A stretch of DNA of 64,000 nt from Mycobacterium avium subsp. avium (GTDB lineage Bacteria > Actinomycetota > Actinomycetes > Mycobacteriales > Mycobacteriaceae). The notes under the pieces were generated by a model, which saw only the letters and a program-made list of their open reading frames with translations, was not told the DNA's origin and ran no database searches. Both the position numbers and the translations under genes were made by a program. The stretch lies in assembly GCF_009741445.1 (NCBI RefSeq), contig NZ_CP046507.1, forward strand, positions 3,162,001 to 3,226,000, written 5' to 3'. Shown here in pieces: positions 24,660-34,216 of this stretch (its first letter is position 1; each line of letters starts with the position of its first letter).

Positions 24660-25847
24660 ATGCTGGACTACGGGGCCCTGCCGCCGGAGATCAATTCGAC
24701 CAGAATGTATGCCGGGCCCGGCTCGGCACCGCTGATCGCCGCGGCCGCGGCGTGGGACGTCCTGGCCAACGCGCTGGAGACCGCGGCGCGCGGCTACTCG
24801 GCGGTGATCACCCGCCTGCACGGCGAAAGTTGGTCCGGCAGTGCCTCGGTCGCGATGGCCGGCGCCGCTGCCCCGTATTTCGCCTGGCTGGCCGAGGCCG
24901 GGACACAAGCCGAGGAGGCGGCCGGTCAGGCCCGCGCCGCGGCGGCCGCCTACGAGGCGGCATTCGGCGCCACGGTGCCGCCGGCGGTGGTGACCGCCAA
25001 CCGCGCCCTGTTCGCGCAACTGGTCGCGAGCAACATCCTGGGCCAGAACACCGCGGCCATCGGTGAGGCCGAGGGCGCCTACGCCGAAATGTGGGCCCAA
25101 GACGCCGCCGCCATGTACGGCTACGCCGCCGCCTCGTCGGGGGCGACCAGGTTGCGGCCGTTCGACGAGCCGCCGCGCACCACCAACGCCGACGGGCCCG
25201 GCGCCCAGGCCGCCGCGGTGGCCCGGTCCGCCACCGGCTCGGCGGCCAACCAGTCGCACGCCTCGCTGTCCCGGGCCATGTCCGCGGTCCCGCATCAGCT
25301 GCAAACCCTTTCCGGCGCAGGGTCTTCCGGCTCCTCCTCGTCGTCGTCGGGGTCGTCGGCGCTGAGTGCGGTCGACAATTTCAACACCCTGACCGCACCG
25401 GTGAACCTCGGCGACGGCATCAGCCGCACCGTCACGTCCGGCGGAACCTTCGGCACCGGGCTGTTCCGCTCGAACCTGCAGTCGGCGGGCGAAGCCTTCA
25501 AAGCCGTCCCCGGCGCCGCCGCGGCGGCCGGCACTTCGACGGCGGCGGTCGTCCCCGGCCCGGCCGTGGCCGGCGCGGGCACCGCCACCACGGTCGGCCG
25601 ACTGTCCGTGCCGCAGACTTGGGCGGCGACCAACCCGGCGGCCGGCACCGCCGCCGAACCGCTGTGGCTGTCGGACGCCGAACTCGACGGCGGGCCGTCC
25701 TGGCACGAAGGCCCGGCGGCCGGCATGTGGAACGGGGCGCCGGCGGCGGGCGCTTCGTCGTCGCTGTTGTCGCGGCCCTCGGTCAACAACGTGCTGCGGG
25801 TCGCGCCGCGCCAGTTCAAGATGCCGCGGCCGTCCGCCGGCGGGTAG
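24660..25847 (+). CDS. PPE-family protein, SVP subfamily
   Basis: 395 residues. The PPE domain starts [21 protein letters not shown] and ends near residue 175, with [23 protein letters not shown] Ser-rich stretch ([18 protein letters not shown]) follows. The SVP motif is in [15 protein letters not shown], and the tail [10 protein letters not shown] is typical of the subfamily. It is followed by a second gene of the same type after 74 bp, probably a duplication. No PE gene is adjacent. Such proteins are usually exported by ESX-5 to the cell surface; function is unknown. The binding site is AAGAGGGGAAC upstream of the ATG. Confidence 0.9.
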   Translation: MLDYGALPPEINSTRMYAGPGSAPLIAAAAAWDVLANALETAARGYSAVITRLHGESWSGSASVAMAGAAAPYFAWLAEAGTQAEEAAGQARAAAAAYEAAFGATVPPAVVTANRALFAQLVASNILGQNTAAIGEAEGAYAEMWAQDAAAMYGYAAASSGATRLRPFDEPPRTTNADGPGAQAAAVARSATGSAANQSHASLSRAMSAVPHQLQTLSGAGSSGSSSSSSGSSALSAVDNFNTLTAPVNLGDGISRTVTSGGTFGTGLFRSNLQSAGEAFKAVPGAAAAAGTSTAAVVPGPAVAGAGTATTVGRLSVPQTWAATNPAAGTAAEPLWLSDAELDGGPSWHEGPAAGMWNGAPAAGASSSLLSRPSVNNVLRVAPRQFKMPRPSAGG

Positions 25848-25921
25848 CCGGTCGCCGAACCGCTGGTTAATTCACCCCCACAGTGCGGGTGGTGTCACCG
25901 ATGGCTGAGAAAGGATCGCCG

Positions 25922-26974
25922 ATGCTTGATTTCGGGGCGCTGCCGCCCGAGATCAACTCGGCCAGAATGTATTCCGGCCCGGGGTCGGGTCCCTTGACGG
26001 CCGCCGCGGCGGCCTGGGAGGAGCTGGCCGCCCAGCTGGAGAGCTACGCCGCCGGTTACTCGGCCACGCTGGCCGAACTTCGCGGCCCCGCGTGGTCCGG
26101 TGACGCGGCCGCCGCGATGGCCGCCGCGGTCGAACCGTACGTGGCGTGGGCAACCGGCACGGCCGCGCGGGCCGGGCAGGCCGCCGCGCAGGCCCGTGCC
26201 GCGGCGGCCGCCCACGAGGCCGCGTTCGCCGCCACCGTGCCACCACATGTGGTGGCCGCCAACCGAATTCAGCTCGCCACCCTGATCGCGACCAACTTCT
26301 TCGGGCAGAACGCACCGGCGATCGCGGCCACCGAGAGCTGCTACGCCGAGATGTGGTCCCAGGACGCCACCGCCATGTACGGCTATGCCGCGGCGTCGTC
26401 GGCCGCGACCACGCTCACCCCGTTCACCCACCCGCCCCGCACCACCACCGCGCACGGGCGGGCGGCCCAGGCGGCCGCGGTGAGCCACGCCGCCGATTCG
26501 CAACCACCGGGCTGGTCGTCGTTGGTCAACTCGGTCAGCGGCTTCAACACCGTGGTCACCACGCCGGGGCAGTCGTTCTTCGCCGCGGCCCGCACCCTGT
26601 TGGGCTGGGGACAATTCGGCACCGGGCTCAACCTGGCCAACATCCAGGCGGCCAAGGCCGCAGCGGGAGCGGTCCGCCTGCCCGCCGCGGTCGCCGGCCC
26701 GTCGGTGTCGGGCGGGCTGGGGCGGGCGGCAACGGTGGGCAGGCTGTCCGTTCCGCCGGCGTGGCCGGCGGCGAATCCCGTTGCGCCCCTGGGCGAGACG
26801 GTGATCCGGCAGCCGGGCGGCATGGTTCGGCTGGTGTCGGCGTCCGCACCGGATTCGCCCGCCGGCCCCGGAATCCCGCCGGCGCTGCGCACCGCCGATC
26901 GCTCGGCCGGTGTCCCGGTGCTGCGCAACGGGCGTCGCGCTTTCCGGATGCCGCGGCCGGCCTACGGCGGTTAG
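25922..26974 (+). CDS. PPE-family protein, SVP subfamily
   Basis: 350 residues, paralogous to the preceding PPE. It starts [21 protein letters not shown], has the same [22 protein letters not shown] ending of the PPE domain, the SVP motif VGRLSVPPAWPAANP and the tail FRMPRPAYGG. It lacks the Ser-rich run of its neighbour. The ATG at 25922 follows AAAGGATCGCC; the frame extends 13 codons further upstream, but that does not fit the PPE N-terminus. The stop overlaps, tail to tail, the stop of the VapB gene on the other strand. Confidence 0.9.
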   Translation: MLDFGALPPEINSARMYSGPGSGPLTAAAAAWEELAAQLESYAAGYSATLAELRGPAWSGDAAAAMAAAVEPYVAWATGTAARAGQAAAQARAAAAAHEAAFAATVPPHVVAANRIQLATLIATNFFGQNAPAIAATESCYAEMWSQDATAMYGYAAASSAATTLTPFTHPPRTTTAHGRAAQAAAVSHAADSQPPGWSSLVNSVSGFNTVVTTPGQSFFAAARTLLGWGQFGTGLNLANIQAAKAAAGAVRLPAAVAGPSVSGGLGRAATVGRLSVPPAWPAANPVAPLGETVIRQPGGMVRLVSASAPDSPAGPGIPPALRTADRSAGVPVLRNGRRAFRMPRPAYGG

Positions 26975-27174
26975 CCGGTGTTGGTGGCGATGTCCCCGGG
27001 GCCACGCCAGGGGCCGAGGTCGCCGAATTCGCCGTCGTGGTGGCCGGGGCCGGCGTCGTCGATGAGAGTGCGCAGCGCGAGATTGACGGCCTCCCGGGCG
27101 TCGGCCAGATGGAACCGGCGTATGGCGTCGTCAATCATGTTGACGTCAACCTCGATTTCGACCGTCTTCTTCAT
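26971..27174 (-). CDS. VapB-like antitoxin, orphan
   Basis: 67 residues beginning MKKTVEIEVDVNMIDDAIRR, then DAREAVNLALRTLIDDAG: the beta-strand plus two-helix pattern of short ribbon-helix-helix/VapB antitoxins. A VapC toxin gene usually follows within a few bases. Here the downstream sequence is the 3' end of a PPE gene in antisense, and no PIN-domain ORF is present. It may be a remnant or may regulate a toxin elsewhere. Its last codon and stop overlap the PPE stop by 4 bp. Confidence 0.65.
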   Translation of the reverse strand: MKKTVEIEVDVNMIDDAIRRFHLADAREAVNLALRTLIDDAGPGHHDGEFGDLGPWRGPGDIATNTG

Positions 27175-27340
27175 GGGGCAGCAATACCCCCTGGGCGTAA
27201 GCCCAATCGTCGGTGGCCGAAATCACCGCCCGGACGATTCCCCCGGCGCCCCGGTGTCGCGGTGTTCGATGTTTGCCGCGACCCGCGCCGGGAAGCCCGT
27301 CACCACAGCCTGTTCGCCCGCTTCGAGGAGGTCACGGCCG

Positions 27341-27586
27341 ATGGCGATCTGCGATACCTGTGGCAACGACTACGACAAGGCGTTCACGGTGACCTGGACC
27401 GACGGCAGGAGCGCCACGTTCGACAGCGTGGAATGCGCCGCGGTCGAGCTGGCGCCGACCTGCGAGCACTGCGAGTGCCGGATCCTGGGTCACGGGGTCG
27501 AATCGGGCGGCGCGATGTTCTGCTGCGCGCACTGCGCCCGGCAGGCCGGCAATCACGACGTCAGCGATCGCGGCGCGGCCGGCTAG
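27341..27586 (+). CDS. Small Cys-rich metal-binding protein
   Basis: 81 residues starting [15 protein letters not shown], preceded by GAGGAGG 9 bp upstream. It has CxxC near the N-terminus, then [14 protein letters not shown] and [11 protein letters not shown]. In total about ten Cys plus several His are arranged as in zinc-ribbon or prokaryotic metallothionein-like proteins. It is probably a cytosolic metal-binding protein; which metal is unknown. It converges on the PKS gene, their stop codons overlapping by three bases. It lies 166 bp from the VapB start on the opposite strand. Confidence 0.7.
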   Translation: MAICDTCGNDYDKAFTVTWTDGRSATFDSVECAAVELAPTCEHCECRILGHGVESGGAMFCCAHCARQAGNHDVSDRGAAG

Positions 27587-30500
27587 CGCGGGGCACCAGC
27601 CGGCGGCGCGGCTGGCAGATCGGCCAGCTCGTCACACAAATGCTCCGCCAGACCGCGCACGGTGGTGATCGTGGCGGGGCTGATGCGCACCCCGGTCTCG
27701 GTTTCGATGCGGGTGCGCAGCTCCAGGTTGCCCAGCGAATCCAAGCCGTAGTCCGACAGCGGCCGATCGGGATCGATTGTGCGGCGCAGCAAGAGGCTGA
27801 GCTGCCCGGAGACCAGCCGACGGATGGCCGACGGCCATTCTTCGCGCGGCAGCGCCCGCAGCTCGGCGAGGAACTTGCCGGCGTCCGGCCGGCCCTGCCC
27901 CGCCGACCGGAACGCCTCGGCGAACGGGCTGCGTTGCGCGAAGGAGGTCAGCCACGGCGTGCCCATGATCGGCGCGTAGCCCGCATACGGGCGGTCGTGG
28001 CGCAGCAGCGTTTCGAAGGCGCGGAACCCCTCGGTCGGTGTGATCGCGACGCCGGCGTCTTCGGCCAGGGCGGTGGCGCGGCCCACCTGCGACCACGCCC
28101 CCCACGCGATCGCGGTGGCCGGTGCGCCGCGGGCGTGCCGCCAGCGGGCGAACGCGTCCAGCCAGCTGTTGGCCGCCGCGTAGGCGCCCTGCCCGGGAGA
28201 CCCCACCAGCGCGGCGGCCGAGGAGAACAGGCAGAACCACTCCAGCGGCTGCCCCGCGGTGGCCTGGTGAAGGTTCCACGCGCCGTACACCTTTGGCGCC
28301 CAGCACCGGTCGATGAGGTCGTCGGTGACGTTGGTCAGGGTGGCGTCCTCGACGACGGCCGCGGCGTGCAGCACCCCGCGAACCGGCAGCCCGGTGGCGG
28401 TCGCGCATGTCACCAGACGTTCGGCCGTGTCCGGCTGGGCGATGTCGCCGCACTCGACCGCGATGTCGGCCCCGGCGGCGCGCAGCCGCTCGATGGCCCG
28501 GCGGGCCTGTTCGCCGGGTTGCGAGCGGGAGTTGAGCACGATCCGCCCGGCGCCCACATCGCCGTCGCGGGAAGCCATTTCGCCGGCCAGGAACAGGCCC
28601 AGGCCGCCGAGGCCGCCGGTGATGATGTAGGCGCCGTCCGCGCGGAACGGCCGCACCTTCTCCGGCGGCAGGGCGGCCACGCTGCTGGCGGTCCGCGGCA
28701 CCTGCAGCACCACCTTGCCGGTGTGCCCGGCCGCGGCGACCAGGCGCACCGCGGCGACGGCGTCCTGCAGCGGATAGTGCGTGGTGCGCGGCATCGGCAG
28801 CTCGCCGGCCGCGGTGCGCTGGTACACGGTGGTCAGCAACCGCCGGACGGTGTGCGGGTGGCTGTGGGTCAGCAGCGCCAGGTCGACGGCGAACAACGAG
28901 AGGTTGCGGCGGAACGGGAACAGCCCCAGCCGGCTGTCGCGGTAGATGTCGCGCTTGCCCAGCTCGATGAAGCGCCCGCCCAGGGCCAGCAGTTCGATCC
29001 CGGCGCGCTGCGCCGCGCCGGGCAGCGAGTTGAGCACCACGTCGACGCCGTACCCGTCGGTGTCACGGCGAATCTGCTCGGCGAACTCGAGGCTGCGCGA
29101 GTCGTACACGTGCTCAATTCCCATGTCGCGCAACAGTTGCCGGCGTTGCGGGCTGCCCGCGGTGGCGAAGATCTCGCAACCTGCCGCCCGGGCGATGGCG
29201 ATGGCCGCCTGCCCGACGCCGCCGGTCCCGGAGTGGATCAGCACCTTGTCGGTCGGCGCGATGCGGGCCAGGTCGTGCAGGCCGTACCAGGCGGTGGCCG
29301 ACGCGGTCGGCACCGCGGCGGCCTCCCGGAGTGGAATCTCCGGCGGCAGGGTGACCGCGTGCCGGGCATCGGCGAGCACGAAGCTGCCCCAGCATCCGTT
29401 CCCGGACAGGCCGCCGACGCGGTCGCCGACCCGGTGCTCGGTGACGCCCGGTCCGACGGCGGTCACCACCCCGGCGAAGTCGCCGCCCAATTGCTGCTGG
29501 TAGCCCTCGAACGTCGGGTAGCGCCCGAAGGCCACCAGGACGTCGGCGAAGTTGATGGTCGACGAGGCGACCGCCACCTCGATCTCCCCCGGCCCGGGCG
29601 GCACCCGGTCGAACGCGGTGAGTTCCAGCGATTCCAGGTCGCCGGGCGTGCGGATGTGCAACCGCATGCCGTCGCGCCCGTGATCGACGACGGTGGTTCG
29701 CCGGTCGGCCGGCCGCAGCGGGCCGGGGCGCAGCCGCGCGGTGTACCACTGCCCGTCGCGCCAGGCGGTCTCGTCTTCTCCGGAGCGGCTTTGTAGTTGC
29801 CGCGCAACGTGTCCGGGGTCGGTGGCGTCGTCGACGTCGATCTGGGTGGCGCTCAGGTGCGGATGCTCGGCGTCGATCACCCGCATCATCCCGCGCAGCC
29901 CGGCCTGGGTCAGATTGGGCGCATCGCCGGCGACGACTACCGCGGCATTGCGGGTCAGCACGAACAACCGGGGCGATTCGCCGGGTAGCTCCGAGAGCTC
30001 GCGGGCGACGGTCGCGAGGTGCGACACGTAGTCCCGGCCTCGCCGCGGCGCGGCCGGGTGGTCGGCCTCGGAGGCGGCGGCCACCACCACGACACCGGTG
30101 AGCCGCTGCAGCGGCCGGTGACCGTTGCCGCCCGGCTCGCCGCCGGACAGCAGCGAACGCAGCTCTTCGGTATCCACCGCCCCCGGCGGCAGGGACACGG
30201 TACGGCATTGCGCGCCATCGGTTTTCAGGACGTCGGCGAGTTGCGTCGTCAACGCGTCATCGCCGTTGGACGCCGCGTCGCACGCGCTGAGCAGCAACCA
30301 GGATCCCGGCTCGCCCTGCGGCGCCTCGGGCAGTTCCCGGGCTTCCCACTCGATGGTCAACAGCCGATCGTCGAGCAGCCGTTGGGCGTGTTCGTGTTCG
30401 GAGGCCGCGCCGGCCAGCCGCAGCCCCTCGACCGTCAGCAGCACCGTCCCGGATTGGTCCAGCACGTCGACGTCGGCCTCGCATTCACCGGGTCGCGAGG

Positions 30501-33500
30501 ACGTGATCCGGGTGAGGCAGTAGTGCGCGTTGCGCGTCGAGTGATAGTTGCGCAGCCGGCGCACGCCCACCGGCAGCAGCAGACCGCCGGCCCCCGCCCG
30601 CTGCACCTCGGGCGCGGCGATGACGGACTGCAAGCACGCATCCAGCAGGGCCGGGTGCGCGCCATAACCCGACTGCTGTGAGCGGATCGCGCCCGGCAGC
30701 GCCACCTCGGCGAGCACGGTGCCGACGTCCCGGTCGCCGACCGACACCGCGGCCAGACCCGAAAAGGCCGGGCCGTACTGAATACCTACGGCGCCGAACG
30801 CCTTTCGCAACTCGGCGCCCTCAATGCGGGACGGGTGGTCGGCGATCAGCGTTGCCACGTCGTGCGCGGGCGGCCCGGTCTCGCCGCCGTGCTCTGGCGG
30901 CAAGGCGTGCAGGACCGCGCCGGCCCGCCGGATGCGCTCGCCGTCTTCGTGGGTGTCCACGGTGAACTCGAGCCGCCCGGGCCCGGTCACCGTCGCCGTC
31001 GAGGAGACCTCCGTCCGGCCGGCCAGCAGCAGGGTCTGCTCGAACGTGACATCGCGCACCTCGGCGCGCTCACCGAGCGTCGCGGCGGCGGCCGCCAGCG
31101 CCATCTCGCAATAGCCGGCTCCGGGAAACGCTGCGACACCGTGGATTTGGTGATCGGCGAGCCAGGGGTGGGCATCGGTGCCGACCTCGCCCTGCCACAC
31201 GTGCCGTTCCGGTTCCTCCCGCAGGTGCACGTGCGCCCCGAGCAGCGGGTGCACCGCCTGGACCGACGAGCCGTGCGCCCGCTGCACCGACTCGCGGCGA
31301 AGCATCAGCCGCCGGTGCGCCCAGGTGGGCAGCGGCGCATCCACCAATCGCCCGGCGGGGTACTGCACCGAGAAGTCGACCAGGGCGCCGGAACTGTGCA
31401 GGTCGCCGACGAAGCCGCGCAACCCCAGTGGCAGCTCCTGCTCGCGGCGCATCGCGGCCAGCGCGGCGATCGGCACGTCCAGGCTGGCGGCGTTCTGCTC
31501 GACGGCATGGGTGAGCAACGGATGCGGCGCCAGCTCACCGAACACACGGAATCCGTCCTTGAGCGCGGCCTGCACGGCCGCCGCGAATCGCACGGTGTGG
31601 CGCAGGTTTTCGGCCCAGTAGTCGCCGCCGAACGACGGCCGCTCGCGCGGATTCCACAGGGTCGCCGAGTAGTACGGCACCTCGGGTGCCGTTGGCTCCA
31701 GCTCGGCGAGCACCTCCACCAGCTCGTCGAGGATCGACTCCACCTGCGGCGAGTGCGAGGCGACGTCCACCGCGACCTCGCGCGCCATCACGTCCTGCTG
31801 CTGCCAGGCCGCGACCAGCTCGCGGATCGCCTCGGCGTCCCCGCCGACGACGGTCGAGGTGGGTGAGGCGACCACCGAGAGGACCACGTCGGAGATGCCG
31901 CGGATGGACAGTTCCGAAAGCACTTGCTGGCCGGGCAGTTCCACCGATGCCATGGCGCCGCGGCCGGCGATCCGCGCCATCAGCCGGGAGCGGCGGCAGA
32001 TGACCTTCACGCCGTCGCCCAGCGAGAGCCCGCCGGCGACCACCGCGGCCGCGCACTCGCCGAGCGAATGCCCGATCACCGCGCCGGGACGCACCCCGTA
32101 GCACTTCATCGTCTCGGCCAGGGCGACCTGCATCGCGAAGATCGTCGGCTGGACTTTGTCGATGCCGGTCACGGCCGGCGGGGCCGACAGCGCCCGGGTG
32201 ACCGAGAACCCCGATTCGGCGGCGATCAACGGCTCGACGGCGGCGATCGTCGCGGCGAACATCGGCTCCTTGTCCAGCAGTTCGGCGCCCATCTGCGACC
32301 ATTGCGAGCCCTGCCCGGAGAACACCCAGACCGGCCCGCGGTCGCCTTGTCCCACGGCGGGCTGATACGGGATGTCGCCGTCGGCGACCGCGCGCAGTTC
32401 GGTGCGTAATTCGGCGAAACCGCTGGCCGACACCACCGTGCGCACCGGGCGGTGCGCACGGCGGCGCGTCAGCGTGTAGCCCAGATCCCTTAGGCCCCAG
32501 CCCGTTGGGCCGGCAAGCGCGTCGCCGGCCTGCTCGTCGAGCCACGCCGCGAGCCGGGCGGCGGTGACCCGCAGCTGCTCGGCGGAGGTGGACGACAACG
32601 GAAACAGCAGTGGCCCAACGACTTCGGGCGCAGCCGAACCCGCCGCCGCCGGGGCAGGGGCCTCCTCCAGGATGGCGTGCACGTTGGTGCCGGACATGCC
32701 GTACGACGACACCGCGGCGCGTCTCGGATGATGGCCGTTGCTGGGCCACGGCGTATTCTCCTGCGGCACAAAAAGTTCCGTGTTGATCCGGGCCATCTCG
32801 TCGGGCAACCGGGTGAAGTGCAGATTCCGTGGCACCACGCCGTGCTGCAGCGCGAGGATCGCCTTCATCATCCCCAGCGGCCCGGACGCCGACTGCAAGT
32901 GGCCGAAGTTGGTCTTGACCGACCCCAGCACACACGGCCCGTCGGTTCCGTACACCGCGGCCAGGCTGGAGTATTCGATCGGATCGCCGACCGGGGTGCC
33001 GGTGCCGTGCGCCTCGACGAGGCCGACCGTGGTGGCGTCGATGTCCGCCGCCTGCAACGCCTTCCGGTAGACGGCGACCTGAGCAGTTTCCGAGGGCGCG
33101 GCGATGTTGACGGTGCGGCCGTCCTGGTTGGCGGCGGTGCCCCGCAGCACCGCCAGGATGCGGTCGCCGTCGCGCCGGGCGTCGTCGAGCCGCTTGAGCA
33201 ACAGCATCACGCATCCCTCACCGGAGACGAAGCCGTCGGCGTTCACGTCGAAGGCGTGGCAGCGGCCGGTCGGGGACAACATGCCCTGCAGCGAACCCGA
33301 CACCGACTTGCGTGGTTCCAGGGTCACCACCACCCCACCGGCCAGGGTGAGGTCGCTTTCGCCGCCGCCCAAGCTGCCGCAGGCCTGGTGCACGGCCATC
33401 AACCCGGACGAGCACGCCGTGTCCACCGTGACCGCCGGCCCGTGCAGGCCCAGCGTGTAGGCGACCCGCCCGGAGGCGAAGCTGTTGGAGGTGCCGGCGA

Positions 33501-33945
33501 ATCCGTACGGGCCCTCGGCCGCGCCGCAGTCGGCGGACAGCAGTTCGTAGTCGCCGTGCGTCAGCCCGACGAACACGCCGGTCTGCGATCCGGCCAGCGA
33601 CGCGGGGTCCAGGCCCGCGTGTTCGATGGCGTCCCACGACGTTTCCAGCAGCAGCCGGTGCTGCGGGTCGACCGCGGTGGCCTCGCGCTCGGTCATCCCG
33701 AAGAAGTCGCAGTCGAAGCCCCCCACGTCGTCGAGGAACGCCCCCCACCGGGTGACCGACCGGCCGGGCACGCCGGGCTCGGGGTCGTAGTAGAGGTCCG
33801 CGTCCCACCGGTCGGCGGGAATCTCGCCGACCAGGTCGTCACCGCGCAGCAATGCCTCCCAGAGGCGTTGCGGGGAATCGATCCCGCCGGGAAGCCGGCA
33901 GGCCATTCCGATGACGGCAACGGGTGTGGCAGTTGCGGCACGCAA
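27583..33945 (-). CDS. Mas-like type I polyketide synthase (KS-AT-DH-ER-KR-ACP)
   Basis: A 2120-residue complete iterative PKS. KS is at 8-430 ([21 protein letters not shown]). AT is at about 535-850 (FSGQGSQ, GHSLGE near 626, and VASH, the methylmalonyl-type specificity motif). DH starts at about 898 with [13 protein letters not shown] is near 1420-1720 ([11 protein letters not shown]). KR follows from about 1770 (TGGLGGLG). ACP is near 2068 (GLDSLGNLE). Size and order match mycocerosic acid synthase and the mycolipanoic/Pks3-Pks4 group, which build methyl-branched fatty acids on a FAAL-activated starter. It sits in the position of pks3/pks4, next to dapC. The start is TTG at 33945 with AGGGGA upstream. 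The product and the esterifying PapA partner are unknown here. Confidence 0.93.
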   Translation of the reverse strand: MRAATATPVAVIGMACRLPGGIDSPQRLWEALLRGDDLVGEIPADRWDADLYYDPEPGVPGRSVTRWGAFLDDVGGFDCDFFGMTEREATAVDPQHRLLLETSWDAIEHAGLDPASLAGSQTGVFVGLTHGDYELLSADCGAAEGPYGFAGTSNSFASGRVAYTLGLHGPAVTVDTACSSGLMAVHQACGSLGGGESDLTLAGGVVVTLEPRKSVSGSLQGMLSPTGRCHAFDVNADGFVSGEGCVMLLLKRLDDARRDGDRILAVLRGTAANQDGRTVNIAAPSETAQVAVYRKALQAADIDATTVGLVEAHGTGTPVGDPIEYSSLAAVYGTDGPCVLGSVKTNFGHLQSASGPLGMMKAILALQHGVVPRNLHFTRLPDEMARINTELFVPQENTPWPSNGHHPRRAAVSSYGMSGTNVHAILEEAPAPAAAGSAAPEVVGPLLFPLSSTSAEQLRVTAARLAAWLDEQAGDALAGPTGWGLRDLGYTLTRRRAHRPVRTVVSASGFAELRTELRAVADGDIPYQPAVGQGDRGPVWVFSGQGSQWSQMGAELLDKEPMFAATIAAVEPLIAAESGFSVTRALSAPPAVTGIDKVQPTIFAMQVALAETMKCYGVRPGAVIGHSLGECAAAVVAGGLSLGDGVKVICRRSRLMARIAGRGAMASVELPGQQVLSELSIRGISDVVLSVVASPTSTVVGGDAEAIRELVAAWQQQDVMAREVAVDVASHSPQVESILDELVEVLAELEPTAPEVPYYSATLWNPRERPSFGGDYWAENLRHTVRFAAAVQAALKDGFRVFGELAPHPLLTHAVEQNAASLDVPIAALAAMRREQELPLGLRGFVGDLHSSGALVDFSVQYPAGRLVDAPLPTWAHRRLMLRRESVQRAHGSSVQAVHPLLGAHVHLREEPERHVWQGEVGTDAHPWLADHQIHGVAAFPGAGYCEMALAAAAATLGERAEVRDVTFEQTLLLAGRTEVSSTATVTGPGRLEFTVDTHEDGERIRRAGAVLHALPPEHGGETGPPAHDVATLIADHPSRIEGAELRKAFGAVGIQYGPAFSGLAAVSVGDRDVGTVLAEVALPGAIRSQQSGYGAHPALLDACLQSVIAAPEVQRAGAGGLLLPVGVRRLRNYHSTRNAHYCLTRITSSRPGECEADVDVLDQSGTVLLTVEGLRLAGAASEHEHAQRLLDDRLLTIEWEARELPEAPQGEPGSWLLLSACDAASNGDDALTTQLADVLKTDGAQCRTVSLPPGAVDTEELRSLLSGGEPGGNGHRPLQRLTGVVVVAAASEADHPAAPRRGRDYVSHLATVARELSELPGESPRLFVLTRNAAVVVAGDAPNLTQAGLRGMMRVIDAEHPHLSATQIDVDDATDPGHVARQLQSRSGEDETAWRDGQWYTARLRPGPLRPADRRTTVVDHGRDGMRLHIRTPGDLESLELTAFDRVPPGPGEIEVAVASSTINFADVLVAFGRYPTFEGYQQQLGGDFAGVVTAVGPGVTEHRVGDRVGGLSGNGCWGSFVLADARHAVTLPPEIPLREAAAVPTASATAWYGLHDLARIAPTDKVLIHSGTGGVGQAAIAIARAAGCEIFATAGSPQRRQLLRDMGIEHVYDSRSLEFAEQIRRDTDGYGVDVVLNSLPGAAQRAGIELLALGGRFIELGKRDIYRDSRLGLFPFRRNLSLFAVDLALLTHSHPHTVRRLLTTVYQRTAAGELPMPRTTHYPLQDAVAAVRLVAAAGHTGKVVLQVPRTASSVAALPPEKVRPFRADGAYIITGGLGGLGLFLAGEMASRDGDVGAGRIVLNSRSQPGEQARRAIERLRAAGADIAVECGDIAQPDTAERLVTCATATGLPVRGVLHAAAVVEDATLTNVTDDLIDRCWAPKVYGAWNLHQATAGQPLEWFCLFSSAAALVGSPGQGAYAAANSWLDAFARWRHARGAPATAIAWGAWSQVGRATALAEDAGVAITPTEGFRAFETLLRHDRPYAGYAPIMGTPWLTSFAQRSPFAEAFRSAGQGRPDAGKFLAELRALPREEWPSAIRRLVSGQLSLLLRRTIDPDRPLSDYGLDSLGNLELRTRIETETGVRISPATITTVRGLAEHLCDELADLPAAPPAGAPR

Positions 33946-34015
33946 TGTGCAGTCCCCTGTTCTCGCCCACTCCCCTGGCCGGCGCGGCCCGTCTCTTCGC
34001 GCGTGCCGGAGGAAG

Positions 34016-34045
34016 TACGTACAGCAGTTATTGTGCAGATGTCAA
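34016..34045 (-). promoter_or_regulatory. Candidate PKS promoter
   Basis: On the minus strand TTGACA (complement of 34040-34045) is followed after 18 bp by TACGTA (complement of 34016-34021), about 70 bp before the TTG start of the PKS. The -35 box is perfect; the -10 box is partial. The surrounding 60 bp are AT-richer than neighbouring DNA. Confidence 0.35.
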
Positions 34046-34216
34046 TTTACCTGCGGAACCACGCCCGCTTGGCGGGAGTGAAGAATTTCTCCCGGGGGTA
34101 GCGGAAACGCGCCCGCGACGCATCCGCGTCACCAGCGGCCGGCCGGAACACGTGCCGGCGTGTGCAGCGAAACCGCTTGGAAATCAGCCCATTTCATGCG
34201 CCCGGAGCGCCGAGTG

